NCBI RefSeq assembly: GCF_003385555.1
Contig: NZ_QOHR01000003.1
Coordinates: 34,775-98,774 of the forward strand
Source: Rhodosalinus sediminis
GTDB taxonomy: Bacteria > Pseudomonadota > Alphaproteobacteria > Rhodobacterales > Rhodobacteraceae
Length of the DNA: 64,000 nt
Reading direction: 5' to 3'
Both the position numbers and the translations under genes were made by a program. Of this stretch, positions 8,663 through 16,688 are shown in pieces. The notes under the pieces were generated by a model. That model made no database searches. It saw only the letters and a program-made list of their open reading frames with translations, and was not told the DNA's origin. How positions within the stretch are numbered: the first letter of the stretch is position 1; each line of letters opens with the position of its first letter.

Positions 8663-9013
8663 TCAGCCCGCCTTCTTGTCGACGAGGGCGAGGACGTCGT
8701 CGGCCTCCTCCCCCTTGACCTTGGCGCGGCGCAGCTCGCGGTGGAGGCGCTTCGCCTCGGCCTCCTGGCGGGCCTTCTCGGCGCGGTGCTTGTGCTCGCG
8801 GATCCACTCCCAGACGAAGCCGATCAGCAGGCCCGCGGCGACGCCGCCGAGGATCACCAGAAAGAGCGGCAGCTCGGCCGAGACGTTCCAGCCGGCGAGC
8901 TCCTCGAGCGCCTCGGGCAGCAGCGTGAGCGTGACGATCGCACGGTTGGCCAGCGCGACCGAGACGAGCACGATCGCGATGGCGGCGAGGATGGCATAGC
9001 GGATGTAGCGCAT
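8663..9013 (-). CDS. LapA-domain inner membrane protein (lipopolysaccharide assembly protein A-like)
   Basis: A 116-residue DUF1049/LapA-family protein. It has two transmembrane helices (about residues 4-24 and 48-68) around a short periplasmic loop, then a charged cytoplasmic coiled coil ([20 protein letters not shown]). In E. coli LapA works with LapB in controlling lipopolysaccharide synthesis through LpxC; no lapB is seen here. The stop is directly adjacent to the ihfB stop-side neighbour trpF, and its start abuts the ihfB stop (0-bp gap). Confidence 0.85.
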   Translation of the reverse strand: MRYIRYAILAAIAIVLVSVALANRAIVTLTLLPEALEELAGWNVSAELPLFLVILGGVAAGLLIGFVWEWIREHKHRAEKARQEAEAKRLHRELRRAKVKGEEADDVLALVDKKAG

Positions 9014-9301
9014 TCAGGGCTTTTCCCCGTTGAGACGTTCGCGGAGCATCTTGCCGCACTTGAAGAAGGGCACGTGCTTCTCCTCTACCTGCACCGCTTC
9101 GCCGGTGCGCGGATTGCGACCGATGCGCGCATCCCGCTTCTTCACCGAGAAGGCGCCGAAGCCCCGGAGCTCGACCCGGTCGCCGCGCTCGAGCGCGGAG
9201 GTGATCTCCTCGAAGATTGTGTTCACAAGACGCTCGACGTCGCGCTGGTAGAGGTGCGGATTTTCCTCCGCGATCTTCTGTATCAGTTCCGATCGGATCA
9301 T
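9014..9301 (-). CDS. ihfB: Integration host factor beta subunit
   Basis: A 95-residue DNA-bending protein of the HU/IHF family. [17 protein letters not shown] is the IhfB-type start, [18 protein letters not shown] holds the intercalating Arg-Asn-Pro tip, and [15 protein letters not shown] is the C-terminal helix. IhfB rather than HU or IhfA is supported by MIRSELI and by its position after rpsA, as in most proteobacteria. It acts as a heterodimer with IhfA. Confidence 0.95.
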   Translation of the reverse strand: MIRSELIQKIAEENPHLYQRDVERLVNTIFEEITSALERGDRVELRGFGAFSVKKRDARIGRNPRTGEAVQVEEKHVPFFKCGKMLRERLNGEKP

Positions 9302-9348
9302 TCGTCCGTCCCCCGCGGATCCTCGCTCCCTGCTTTTCTCTTGGCGCG

Positions 9349-9354
9349 ACTATA
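9349..9354 (-). promoter_or_regulatory. Candidate -10 box upstream of ihfB
   Basis: TATAGT on the minus strand, inside the small palindrome GACTATAGTC, about 48 bp before the ihfB start. It lies between the rpsA terminator and ihfB, where an independent ihfB promoter is expected. No clear -35 box is visible at standard spacing. Confidence 0.35.
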
Positions 9355-9444
9355 GTCACAAACCGCCGCGCGCGGAAACACGAGGGGCGCCCGGTGGCGG
9401 CGGTTTCGGCGAAAAATTCGCCCCGCGCGCGGGGGCGCGCCACG

Positions 9445-9475
9445 AAAAAGGCCCCCCGCCCGGAGGCGGAGGGCC
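9445..9475 (-). terminator. Rho-independent terminator after rpsA
   Basis: Read on the minus strand: GGCCCTCCGCC, TCCG loop, GGCGGGGGGCC, then TTTTT. This is an 11-bp stem with one G-T pair, 26 bp past the rpsA stop. It should largely uncouple rpsA from ihfB transcription. Confidence 0.85.
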
Positions 9476-9500
9476 GATTCGCGGTCGCGTGGCGTCGCGC

Positions 9501-11180
9501 TCAGTCGTCGCCCTTGAGCGCCGCGCCGAGGATGTCGCCGAGCGAGGCGCCGGAATCGGAGCTGCCGTACTGCTCGACCGCTTCCTTCTCCTCGGCGATC
9601 TCGCGCGCCTTGATCGAGAGGCCCAGGCGGCGCGACTTCGGATCCACGTTGGTGACGCGCACGTCCACCTTGTCGCCGACGTTGAAGCGCTCGGGCCGCT
9701 GCTCGGAGCGGTCGCGCGAGAGGTCGGAGCGGCGGATGAAGCTCTTCATCCCCTCGTATTCGACCTCGATGCCGCCGTCCTCGATGGCGGTGACCACCAC
9801 CGTGATGATCGAGCCGCGCTTCACGCCGCCCACGGCCTCGGCGAAGCGGTCGCCGCCCACGGCCTTGATCGAGAGCGATATGCGCTCCTTCTCGACGTCG
9901 ACTTCCTGCACGACGGCCTGAACGACGTCGCCCTTCTTGTACTCCTGGATCGCCTCTTCGCCGCGCTGGTCCCAGCTGAGGTCGGAGAGGTGCACCATGC
10001 CGTCGATGTCGCCCGGCAGGCCGACGAAGAGGCCGAACTCGGTGATGTTCTTGACCTCGCCCTCGACCTCGGTGCCCGTCGGATGCGTCTCGGCGAAGAC
10101 TTCCCACGGGTTGCGCATGGTCTGCTTGAGCCCGAGCGAGACGCGGCGCTTGGCCTGGTCGATCTCGAGGACCATGACCTCGACCTCCTGGGAGGTGGAG
10201 ACGATCTTGCCCGGGTGGACGTTCTTCTTGGTCCAGCTCATCTCGGAGACGTGCACGAGGCCCTCGACCCCCGGCTCCAGCTCCACGAAGGCGCCGTAGT
10301 CGGTGATGTTGGTCACGCGGCCGGTGTGCACCGAGCCCAGCGGATACTTCGCGGCCACCAGATCCCAGGGATCCTCCTGCAGCTGCTTCATGCCGAGGCT
10401 GATGCGGTGGGTCTCCTTGTTGATCTTGATGACCTGGACCTTCACCGTCTCGCCGATCGACACGATCTCGGAGGGGTGGTTGACCCGGCGCCACGCCATG
10501 TCGGTGACGTGCAGCAGGCCATCGACGCCGCCGAGATCGACGAAGGCGCCGTACTCGGTGATGTTCTTGACCACGCCGTCGACCGTGTCGCCCTCTTTCA
10601 GCTTGGCGATCACCTCGGCGCGCTGCTCGGCACGGCTCTCTTCGAGGATGGCGCGGCGCGAGACGACGATGTTGCCGCGGCGGCGATCCATCTTGAGGAT
10701 CTGGAAGGGCTGCTTGAGGCCCATGAGCGGGCCGGCGTCGCGCACCGGGCGCACGTCCACCTGAGAGCCCGGCAGGAAGGCCACGGCGCCGCCGAGATCG
10801 ACGGTGAAGCCGCCCTTGACGCGGCCGAAGATCGCGCCCTCGACGCGGGCGTCGTCGGCGTAGGCCTTTTCCAGACGGTCCCAGGCCGCCTCGCGGCGGG
10901 CCATCTCGCGGGAGAGCACCGCCTCGCCGCGCGCGTTCTCGGAGGAGCGGAGATAGACCTCGACCTCGTCGCCGACGGAGATGTCGGGCGCCTCGCCGGG
11001 GCTCGCGAATTCCTTGAGTTCGACGCGGCCTTCCATCTTGTAGCCGACGTCGATGATGGCCTGTCCCGCCTCGATGGCGATGACCTTGCCCTTGACCACC
11101 GAGCCTTCGGTCGGCGTGTCCATTTCGAGGCTTTCGTTCAGGAGGGCCTCGAACTCCTCCATGCTAGTGTTCTGCGCCAT
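9501..11180 (-). CDS. rpsA: 30S ribosomal protein S1
   Basis: A 559-residue protein that binds mRNA on the 30S subunit. It has six S1 (OB-fold) repeats, recognisable by recurring blocks such as YGAFVDLGGVDGLLHVTDMAW, EYGAFV.. and GLVHVSEMSWTKKNVHPG, each about 85 residues apart. The start MAQNTSMEEFEALL was chosen over an upstream in-frame ATG (11267) because it is the conserved S1 start and is preceded by a GAAGGAAA ribosome-binding site. A probable promoter about 170 bp upstream gives a long leader, in which autoregulation by S1 would be expected. Confidence 0.97.
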   Translation of the reverse strand: MAQNTSMEEFEALLNESLEMDTPTEGSVVKGKVIAIEAGQAIIDVGYKMEGRVELKEFASPGEAPDISVGDEVEVYLRSSENARGEAVLSREMARREAAWDRLEKAYADDARVEGAIFGRVKGGFTVDLGGAVAFLPGSQVDVRPVRDAGPLMGLKQPFQILKMDRRRGNIVVSRRAILEESRAEQRAEVIAKLKEGDTVDGVVKNITEYGAFVDLGGVDGLLHVTDMAWRRVNHPSEIVSIGETVKVQVIKINKETHRISLGMKQLQEDPWDLVAAKYPLGSVHTGRVTNITDYGAFVELEPGVEGLVHVSEMSWTKKNVHPGKIVSTSQEVEVMVLEIDQAKRRVSLGLKQTMRNPWEVFAETHPTGTEVEGEVKNITEFGLFVGLPGDIDGMVHLSDLSWDQRGEEAIQEYKKGDVVQAVVQEVDVEKERISLSIKAVGGDRFAEAVGGVKRGSIITVVVTAIEDGGIEVEYEGMKSFIRRSDLSRDRSEQRPERFNVGDKVDVRVTNVDPKSRRLGLSIKAREIAEEKEAVEQYGSSDSGASLGDILGAALKGDD

Positions 11181-11347
11181 GTGGCTGTGGGTTTCCTTCG
11201 GTTCGGTTTCTCTGGCCTGACGGTTGGGTCCGCCGGTCTTTCCATTGCCCCGGGAGACAGGCGCCAACGCGAAACAGGGGCCGGATCGTCACCGCCCCCC
11301 TGCATGCGTCACGATGTCGTCGGCGCGACCGCCCGGATAAGCTCGCG

Positions 11348-11376
11348 CGTATAGAGGCACCGCGCCGGGGAATCAA
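11348..11376 (-). promoter_or_regulatory. Candidate sigma-70 promoter of rpsA
   Basis: On the minus strand TTGATT (11371-11376), a 17-bp spacer, then TATACG (11348-11353). The predicted transcript starts near 11341, leaving a leader of about 160 nt before the rpsA ATG. The only other candidate source is read-through from cmk. Confidence 0.65.
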
Positions 11377-11406
11377 GCCCGAGCCCCCGGCGCGGCACGG
11401 GTGGCG

Positions 11407-11796
11407 TCACTCGCCGCCCTGCTGCATCTCCTCGAGGCGCGTGACGATCCGCGTCTGAAGCTCCTGATCCTCCGAGGCGGCCTGCGCGATCGCCTCGTAG
11501 TCCTCGAGCGTGAGCCCCTCGGTGCCCTCGATCGCCTCGACGATCTCGGCGTTGGCCTCCTCGATGAGCGCGCGCTGCTCGTCCTCGCTGCCGGCCGCTT
11601 CCAGCTGCGGGACGTACTGCTCGCGCAGGTCCATCACCTCGAGATAGGCCATGGTGAAGGCCTCGATCTGGTCCCCGCTGTAGTCCGCCGCGCTCTGCGC
11701 CGCGGCGCTCTGCGGGGAAAGGGCCGTCATCGCGCCGGCCGTGACCGCGAGGCCGAAGGCGAGGGTCGTGGCGGTCAGGGTTTTTCTGAGGGGCAT
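11407..11796 (-). CDS. Exported DUF4168-like protein
   Basis: A 129-residue protein with a signal peptide (MPLRKTLTATTLAFGLAVTA, cleavage expected after AAAQ near residue 35). The mature, acidic, helical domain (AFTMAYLEVMDLREQYVPQL, then LTLEDYEAIAQAASEDQEL) resembles DUF4168. It is probably periplasmic; function unknown. It sits between cmk and rpsA, which are usually adjacent in alphaproteobacteria. The ATG at 11796 has AACGGAGG a few bases upstream. Confidence 0.8.
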   Translation of the reverse strand: MPLRKTLTATTLAFGLAVTAGAMTALSPQSAAAQSAADYSGDQIEAFTMAYLEVMDLREQYVPQLEAAGSEDEQRALIEEANAEIVEAIEGTEGLTLEDYEAIAQAASEDQELQTRIVTRLEEMQQGGE

Positions 11797-11926
11797 GCAT
11801 CCTCCGTTAGACAGGGTCGCAGTGCGCGCCGTCGCTCGCCCGCACCACGCGCAGACGTAGCAGTCCCCCGGCGCGACGCAAACAGATGGGCGGCACGCCG
11901 CCGATGACCCGGGCCGCGGGCCGGGG

Positions 11927-12550
11927 TCAGCCGTCCGCGCCCCCGGCCTGCCGCGCCGCCACCTCGGCCACCGCGCGCGCGATGGCCGCCGCCACGTCGA
12001 GCTCGGTAGTGTCGATGTGCACCGCGTCCTCGGCCGCCCGCATCGGCGCATCGGCGCGGCCCGCGTCGCGGGCGTCGCGGGCGCGGATGTCGGCGAGCAC
12101 GTCCTCGAAGCTGGTGGCGTGCCCCTGCCCCACGAGTTCCTTGAAACGCCGCGCCGCGCGCGCCTCGGCCGTGGCGGTGACGTAGAGCTTCACCGGCGCG
12201 TCGGGGCAGATCACCGTGCCGATGTCGCGCCCGTCGAGCACCGCGCCCCCCTCGCGCGCGGCGAAGGCGCGCTGGAAATCGACGAGCGCGGCGCGCACCT
12301 CCGGGATCGCCGCGACCCTGGAGGCCGCCTCCGCCGCCTCCGGCCCGCGCAGGCCCTCGGCCTCGAGATCGGCGGCGCAGAGGGCGCGCGCCGCCGCGAC
12401 CGGCGCCTCGCCGTCGAGCATGCGCCGCCCGACGGCGCGGTAGAGCAGACCCGTGTCGAGGTAGCCCAGCCCGAAACGCTCGGCCAGCGCGCGGCCGATC
12501 GTGCCCTTGCCGCTCGCCGCCGGACCGTCCACCGCGATCGTCAGTGCCAT
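11927..12550 (-). CDS. cmk: Cytidylate kinase
   Basis: A 207-residue (d)CMP kinase. The P-loop is [13 protein letters not shown] (residues ~7-19). [15 protein letters not shown] and [22 protein letters not shown] are the CMP-binding and core regions, and [19 protein letters not shown] is the LID. The start MALTIAVDG was preferred over an ATG 36 bp upstream because the beta-1 strand begins here. It lies in the aroA-cmk-rpsA order typical of the class, with one extra gene on each side. Confidence 0.96.
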   Translation of the reverse strand: MALTIAVDGPAASGKGTIGRALAERFGLGYLDTGLLYRAVGRRMLDGEAPVAAARALCAADLEAEGLRGPEAAEAASRVAAIPEVRAALVDFQRAFAAREGGAVLDGRDIGTVICPDAPVKLYVTATAEARAARRFKELVGQGHATSFEDVLADIRARDARDAGRADAPMRAAEDAVHIDTTELDVAAAIARAVAEVAARQAGGADG

Positions 12551-12561
12551 GCGCCTCTCCC

Positions 12562-13041
12562 TCATCGCCGCCGCCAGACCGCCCACAGAAGGGCGAGCGC
12601 CATGACGAGCAGCGCGTATTTGCCTTGCGTGACCGCGCTCGCCCCCGCGACCATCTCCGGCGTGACGCCCTCCGGCCCCGCCGCGATCATGGCGCGCACG
12701 CGCGCGTTTTCCCAGAGATCGGCGGCGGTGTAGAGCAAAGGCAGCGGCGCGAGCCAGGGCCGCCCGAGCCGCCAGAGAAGCCCGGCCAGCAACGCGCCCA
12801 GCAGCACCGGGTAGGCCGTGTCGAGCACCGCCACCGGCCCGAGGAGAAGCGCCCGGCCGCTCTCGGTCAGCGCAGCAAGGTAAGCCTCGGCCGCCGCGTG
12901 ATCGTAGCCGAGCGGGCGCAGGTCGAAGGGCCTGAGGCCCCCGGCCTCCCGCATCGCCCGCACCACGCCGACCCAGACGAGCGCGGCGTGGACCGCCGCC
13001 GTGGCGAGCGCGAGCGCGAGGAGTGCGCCGCGCGCGCTCAT
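12562..13041 (-). CDS. Hypothetical membrane protein between aroA and cmk
   Basis: A 159-residue protein with an N-terminal membrane helix ([20 protein letters not shown]), two hydrophobic stretches in the middle (around residues 75-125) and a C-terminal helix ([18 protein letters not shown]). It has about four membrane segments. The ATG overlaps the aroA stop by 4 nt (ATGA), so it is translationally coupled to aroA. I recognise no family. A motif [20 protein letters not shown] in the first periplasmic loop may help in searches. Confidence 0.72.
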   Translation of the reverse strand: MSARGALLALALATAAVHAALVWVGVVRAMREAGGLRPFDLRPLGYDHAAAEAYLAALTESGRALLLGPVAVLDTAYPVLLGALLAGLLWRLGRPWLAPLPLLYTAADLWENARVRAMIAAGPEGVTPEMVAGASAVTQGKYALLVMALALLWAVWRRR

Positions 13042-14396
13042 GCCGCGACCGGCTCCGCCGCGATCCCTGCGCCGAGGCCGCGCATGAGGGGCAGGAAGTC
13101 GGGAAAGGAGGTGGCGATCGGCGCGGCGTCGTCCACCGTCACCGGCGCCTGCGCGGCCAGCCCGAGCACGAGGAACGACATGGCGATGCGGTGGTCGAGC
13201 CGGCTCGCCACCGTGGCGCCGCCCGCGACGCCGCCCGCGCCGCGGCCGTGGACGATCCACCAGTCCTCGCCCTCCTCCACCGGGACGCCGCAGGCGCGCA
13301 GCCCCTCGGCCATGGCGGCGATGCGGTCGCTCTCCTTCACGCGGAGTTCGCCGACGCCGCGCATCACCGTCGCCCCCTCGGCGCAGGCCGCCACGGCGGC
13401 CAGCACCGGGTATTCGTCGATCATCGCCGCCGCGCGCTCGGGCGGCACCTCGACGCCGCGCAGCCCGGGCGAGAAACGCGCGACCAGATCGGCCACCGGC
13501 TCGCCCCCCTCGTCGCGCCGGTCCTCGAAGGCGAGATCCGCGCCCATCTCGCGGAGCGTCTCGTAAAGCCCCGCCCGCGTCGGGTTGAGCCCGATCCCCG
13601 GCACGCGCACCTCGGAGCCCTCCGCGATCAGCGCCGCGCAGACCGGGAAGGCCGCGCTCGAGGGATCGCGCGGCACGGCGAGCGTCTGCGCCGAAAGCTC
13701 CGGCTGGCCGGTAAGCGTGATGACCCGGCCCTCCGCGCCGTCCTCCACCGCGACCTCGGCGCCGAAGCCGGCGAGCATCCGCTCGGTGTGATCGCGCGTC
13801 GCCTCGGCCTCGGTGACGACCGTGCGTCCCGGCGCGTTGAGCCCGGCGAGGAGGACCGCGGATTTCACCTGCGCCGAGGGCACGGGCAGCGTGTAGCGCA
13901 CCGGCACCGGCTCCCGCGCGCCCACCACCGTCATCGGCAGCCGCCCGCCGGCGCGGCCCACGGCCTCTGCCCCGAAGAGCGCGAGCGGGTCGGTCACCCG
14001 CGCCATGGGCCGGCCCACGAGGCTCGCGTCGCCGGTGAAGGTGGCGGCGATCGGGCTCGTCGCCATGGCCCCCATGACGAGGCGCACGCCGGTGCCCGAG
14101 TTGCCGCAGTCGATCACCCGGTCGGGCTCGGCGAAGCCGCCGACGCCCACGCCGTGGACGCGCCAGCGCCCCGGGCCATCCCGCGTGACCTCGGCGCCGA
14201 AGGCGCGCATAGCCTCGGCCGTGCGCAGCACGTCCTCGCCCTCCAGCAGCCCGGAAATGCGCGTCTCGCCCACGGCGAGCGCGCCGAGGATCAGCGCGCG
14301 GTGGCTCACCGACTTGTCGCCGGGAATCTCGGCCGTCCCCGCGAGCGCCGCGCCGGCGCGGGCGGTCATCGGCTGGCGCGTCTCGCCTGCGGACAT
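13038..14396 (-). CDS. aroA: 3-phosphoshikimate 1-carboxyvinyltransferase (EPSP synthase, class II motifs)
   Basis: A 452-residue enzyme of the shikimate pathway. All four class II EPSPS motifs are readable: G-D-K-S ([10 protein letters not shown]), S-A-Q-V-K ([15 protein letters not shown]), R-D-H-T-E (TRDHTERM) and N-P-T-R ([13 protein letters not shown]). At the glyphosate-contact loop the sequence is GNSGTGVR, so Gly stands where the well-known tolerant CP4 enzyme has Ala. I chose [10 protein letters not shown] as start; the ATG further upstream (14513) would translate a palindromic element. It is the first gene of the aroA-cmk run. Confidence 0.95.
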   Translation of the reverse strand: MSAGETRQPMTARAGAALAGTAEIPGDKSVSHRALILGALAVGETRISGLLEGEDVLRTAEAMRAFGAEVTRDGPGRWRVHGVGVGGFAEPDRVIDCGNSGTGVRLVMGAMATSPIAATFTGDASLVGRPMARVTDPLALFGAEAVGRAGGRLPMTVVGAREPVPVRYTLPVPSAQVKSAVLLAGLNAPGRTVVTEAEATRDHTERMLAGFGAEVAVEDGAEGRVITLTGQPELSAQTLAVPRDPSSAAFPVCAALIAEGSEVRVPGIGLNPTRAGLYETLREMGADLAFEDRRDEGGEPVADLVARFSPGLRGVEVPPERAAAMIDEYPVLAAVAACAEGATVMRGVGELRVKESDRIAAMAEGLRACGVPVEEGEDWWIVHGRGAGGVAGGATVASRLDHRIAMSFLVLGLAAQAPVTVDDAAPIATSFPDFLPLMRGLGAGIAAEPVAA

Positions 14397-14467
14397 GGGG
14401 CCTCCCTCGTGATCGCGGCCTTCGATAGCCGAGGGGGCGGAGAGCGTCCAGCGCCGCGGAGCGCGGG

Positions 14468-14491
14468 GCGGTTTTTCGTACGAAAAACCGC
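14468..14491. repeat. 24-bp perfect palindrome in the aroA upstream gap
   Basis: GCGGTTTTTCGT followed by its exact reverse complement (centre 14479.5). It lies about 72 bp upstream of the aroA start. It shares the TTTTTCG/CGAAAAA arms with the palindrome at 14542-14567, so the two look like members of one element family. It may act as a terminator for trmB or as a mobile palindromic unit. Confidence 0.8.
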
Positions 14492-14531
14492 AACGGCGCC
14501 CGGACGCTCGCAAGGTGCGGCCGGGGCGCGC

Positions 14532-15284
14532 TCAGGCTTCAGGAGATTTTTCGAACGAAAAATCTCCCTCCGCGGGCCGGCGGCGGAAGGTCAGGTAATG
14601 CGGCCGCCGCCCCTCGCGTAGGGCCTTGCGCTCGTAGCGGGTCGAGAGCCAGTCGTCCCAGGGCTCGCGCCAGTCGGCGGGCCGCTCGGCCAGCCAGTCG
14701 AAGCCGTGGCGCGGCACCTCTTCCAGCGTCTGGCGCACGTAATCGGGGATGTCCGTGGCCAGCCGCAGCTCCGCGCCCGGCGCCATCACCCGCGCCAGCG
14801 GCACGAGGTGCTCGGGCGTGACGAAGCGGCGGCGGTGGTGCCGCGTCTTGGGCCAGGGGTCGGGGTAGAGCACGAAGGCCCGCGCGATGGAGACTGCGGG
14901 CAGCACATCGAGCAGGTCGCGCACGTCGCCGGCGTGCACGCGCAGGTTGGTCGCGCCCGCCGTCCGGATCTTGCCCAGCGCCGCGGCGACGCCGTTGACG
15001 TAGGGCTCCGCGCCGAGGATGCCGACGTCCGGGCGGCGCGTCGCCTGGTGCACCATGTGTTCGCCCGCGCCGAAGCCGACCTCCAGCCAGACCGGGGCGC
15101 CGCCGAAGAGCGCGCCGAGGTCGAGCGGCCGGCGCTCGGGGTTCTCCTCCCGGCCCACCGGCCCGGGGGCGAGGCGCGGCAGGTCCTCCTCCAGCCAGCG
15201 GCGCTGGTTGGGCTTGAGCGGCTTGCCGTGGATGCGGCCGTAGAAGTTGCGCCAGGGCGCCGCGGGGCGATCATCGTCCGTCAT
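14532..15284 (-). CDS. trmB: tRNA (guanine-N7-)-methyltransferase
   Basis: A 250-residue SAM-dependent enzyme that methylates G46 of tRNA. The SAM-binding segment is WLEVGFGAGEHMVHQA, the family motif is LYPDPWPKTRHHRRRFV, and ELRLATDIPDYVRQTLEE and STRYERKALREGR complete the TrmB pattern. The start MTDDDRPAAPW is preferred over an upstream in-frame ATG (15401) in low-complexity DNA. The last residues (GDFSFEKSPEA) are encoded by a palindromic element that seems to have replaced or extended the native C-terminus. It follows metK. Confidence 0.94.
   Translation of the reverse strand: MTDDDRPAAPWRNFYGRIHGKPLKPNQRRWLEEDLPRLAPGPVGREENPERRPLDLGALFGGAPVWLEVGFGAGEHMVHQATRRPDVGILGAEPYVNGVAAALGKIRTAGATNLRVHAGDVRDLLDVLPAVSIARAFVLYPDPWPKTRHHRRRFVTPEHLVPLARVMAPGAELRLATDIPDYVRQTLEEVPRHGFDWLAERPADWREPWDDWLSTRYERKALREGRRPHYLTFRRRPAEGDFSFEKSPEA
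14542..14567. repeat. 26-bp inverted repeat overlapping the trmB 3' end
   Basis: GGAGATTTTTCG, a 2-nt centre (AA), then CGAAAAATCTCC. It lies inside the trmB reading frame just before the stop and encodes DFSFEK. It is related by its TTTTTCG/CGAAAAA arms to the palindrome at 14468-14491. Confidence 0.85.
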
Positions 15285-15420
15285 GCCGCGCGATCTAGCG
15301 AGGCGGGCCGCCGGGCGCAACGCGCCGCGCCCCTGCCTGTCGTGACGGCCGCGGCGCCCCCGCCGCCCGGAGCGCCGGGGCCCGGCGGGCGCGGCGCGCA
15401 CCGCCGCGCCGCGCGCGTCC

Positions 15421-16587
15421 TCACACGGCCTTCTTCAGCGCCTCGGCGAGGTCCGTGCGCTCCCACGAGAAGCCGCCGTCGGCCTCGGGCTCCCGGCCGA
15501 AGTGACCGTAGGCGGCGGTGCGGGTGTAGATCGGGCGGTCGAGGCCCAGATGCTCGCGGATGCCGCGCGGCGTGAGCTCCATCACCTGCGGGATCGCGCG
15601 TTCGATCGCGGCGTCGTCCACCTGCCCCGTGCCGTGGGTGTCGATGTAGATCGACAGCGGCCGCGCCACGCCGATGGCGTAGGAAAGCTGCAGCGTGCAG
15701 CGCCGGGCCAGCCCCGCGGCGACCACGTTCTTGGCGAGGTAGCGCGCGGCGTAGGCCGCCGAGCGGTCCACCTTGGTCGGGTCCTTGCCCGAGAACGCCC
15801 CGCCCCCGTGCGGCGCCGCGCCGCCGTAGGTGTCCACGATGATCTTGCGCCCCGTCAGGCCCGCGTCGCCGTCCGGGCCGCCGATCACGAAGGTGCCCGT
15901 CGGATTCACCCACCATTCGGTCTTGTCGGTGATCCACTCGGCCGGCAGCACCTCGCGGATGTAGGGCTCCACGATGGCGCGGATGTCGTCGGAGGTCTGG
16001 CCCTCGTGGGCGTGCTGCGTCGAGAGCACCACCTGCAGCACCTCGACCGGGCGGCCGTCCTCGTAGCGCACGGTGAGCTGGCTCTTGGCGTCGGGACGCA
16101 GCTCCGGCTCGCGCCCGGATTTGCGCGCCTCCGACAGGCGGCGCAGGATCTTGTGCGCGTACTGGATCGGCGCCGGCATCAGCTCGGGCGTTTCGTCCAC
16201 CGCGTAGCCGAACATGATGCCCTGATCACCCGCGCCGTCCTTGTCCACGCCCTGCGCGATGTGGGCGGATTGTTCGTGCAGGAAATTCAGCACATGGCAG
16301 GTGTTCCAGTGGAACTTCTCCTGCTCGTAGCCGATGTCCTTGATGCAGTCGCGCGCGACCTGGCCGAAGCGGCCCATATAGTTCTTGAGAAGCTCGGGAT
16401 CGGAGAGGCCGACCTCGCCGCCGATCACCACGAGGCCGGTGGTCGCGAAGGTCTCGCAGGCCACGCGGGCGTTGGGCTCCTCGGCGAGGAGCGTGTCGAG
16501 GATCGCGTCCGAGATCCGGTCGCAGACCTTGTCCGGGTGCCCCTCCGAGACAGACTCGGAGGTGAAGATGTAGTCGCCGCGTGCCAT
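15421..16587 (-). CDS. metK: S-adenosylmethionine synthetase
   Basis: A 388-residue enzyme making SAM from methionine and ATP. Signatures: [17 protein letters not shown] (His/Asp of the active site), [32 protein letters not shown] and [19 protein letters not shown]. The length is standard. The gene is preceded by a SAM/SAH riboswitch that sequesters its ribosome-binding site (16594-16640) and by a probable promoter, so it should be repressed when SAM or SAH is abundant. It lies between lnt and trmB, its usual place. Confidence 0.98.
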   Translation of the reverse strand: MARGDYIFTSESVSEGHPDKVCDRISDAILDTLLAEEPNARVACETFATTGLVVIGGEVGLSDPELLKNYMGRFGQVARDCIKDIGYEQEKFHWNTCHVLNFLHEQSAHIAQGVDKDGAGDQGIMFGYAVDETPELMPAPIQYAHKILRRLSEARKSGREPELRPDAKSQLTVRYEDGRPVEVLQVVLSTQHAHEGQTSDDIRAIVEPYIREVLPAEWITDKTEWWVNPTGTFVIGGPDGDAGLTGRKIIVDTYGGAAPHGGGAFSGKDPTKVDRSAAYAARYLAKNVVAAGLARRCTLQLSYAIGVARPLSIYIDTHGTGQVDDAAIERAIPQVMELTPRGIREHLGLDRPIYTRTAAYGHFGREPEADGGFSWERTDLAEALKKAV

Positions 16588-16593
16588 GGGAAA

Positions 16594-16640
16594 TGCTCCA
16601 TTGGGGTTGTCCCGCCACGCCAGGAAGCCGTTGTGACGGT
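16594..16640 (-). ncRNA. SAM/SAH riboswitch upstream of metK
   Basis: On the minus strand the leader reads ACCGUCACAACGGCUUCC then UGGCGUGGCGG, ending AAUGGAGCA. Stem P1 pairs CCGUCAC (16639-16633) with GUGGCGG (16618-16612), with one G-U pair. The loop GCUUC (16628-16624) pairs with GGAGC (16599-16595) as an H-type pseudoknot that buries the Shine-Dalgarno GGAG, which lies 8 nt before the metK ATG. Both conserved blocks, CACAACGGCUUCCUGGCGUG and UGGAGCA, match the SAM/SAH class as I remember it. That class is found mainly in Rhodobacterales before metK. The mechanism is translational control. Confidence 0.93.
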
Positions 16641-16659
16641 CGTTTGTGTGTGTCCGTCC

Positions 16660-16688
16660 TGCCTAGAGCCGGCCCGACGAAAGGTCAA
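16660..16688 (-). promoter_or_regulatory. Candidate promoter for the metK transcript
   Basis: On the minus strand TTGACC (16683-16688), a 17-bp spacer, then TAGGCA (16660-16665), overlapping the lnt stop codon. It would start RNA about 13 nt before the riboswitch. The -35 box is good and the -10 box weak. Confidence 0.45.

Noticed and set aside
9408..9422. GGCGAA-AAA-TTCGCC hairpin between rpsA and ihfB
   Set aside because: Short 6-bp arms; not clearly related to the longer TTTTTCG palindromes and no evident role.
9489..11354. A 621-codon plus-strand frame opposite rpsA
   Set aside because: Antisense shadow of the six S1 repeats; its repeated blocks simply mirror them.
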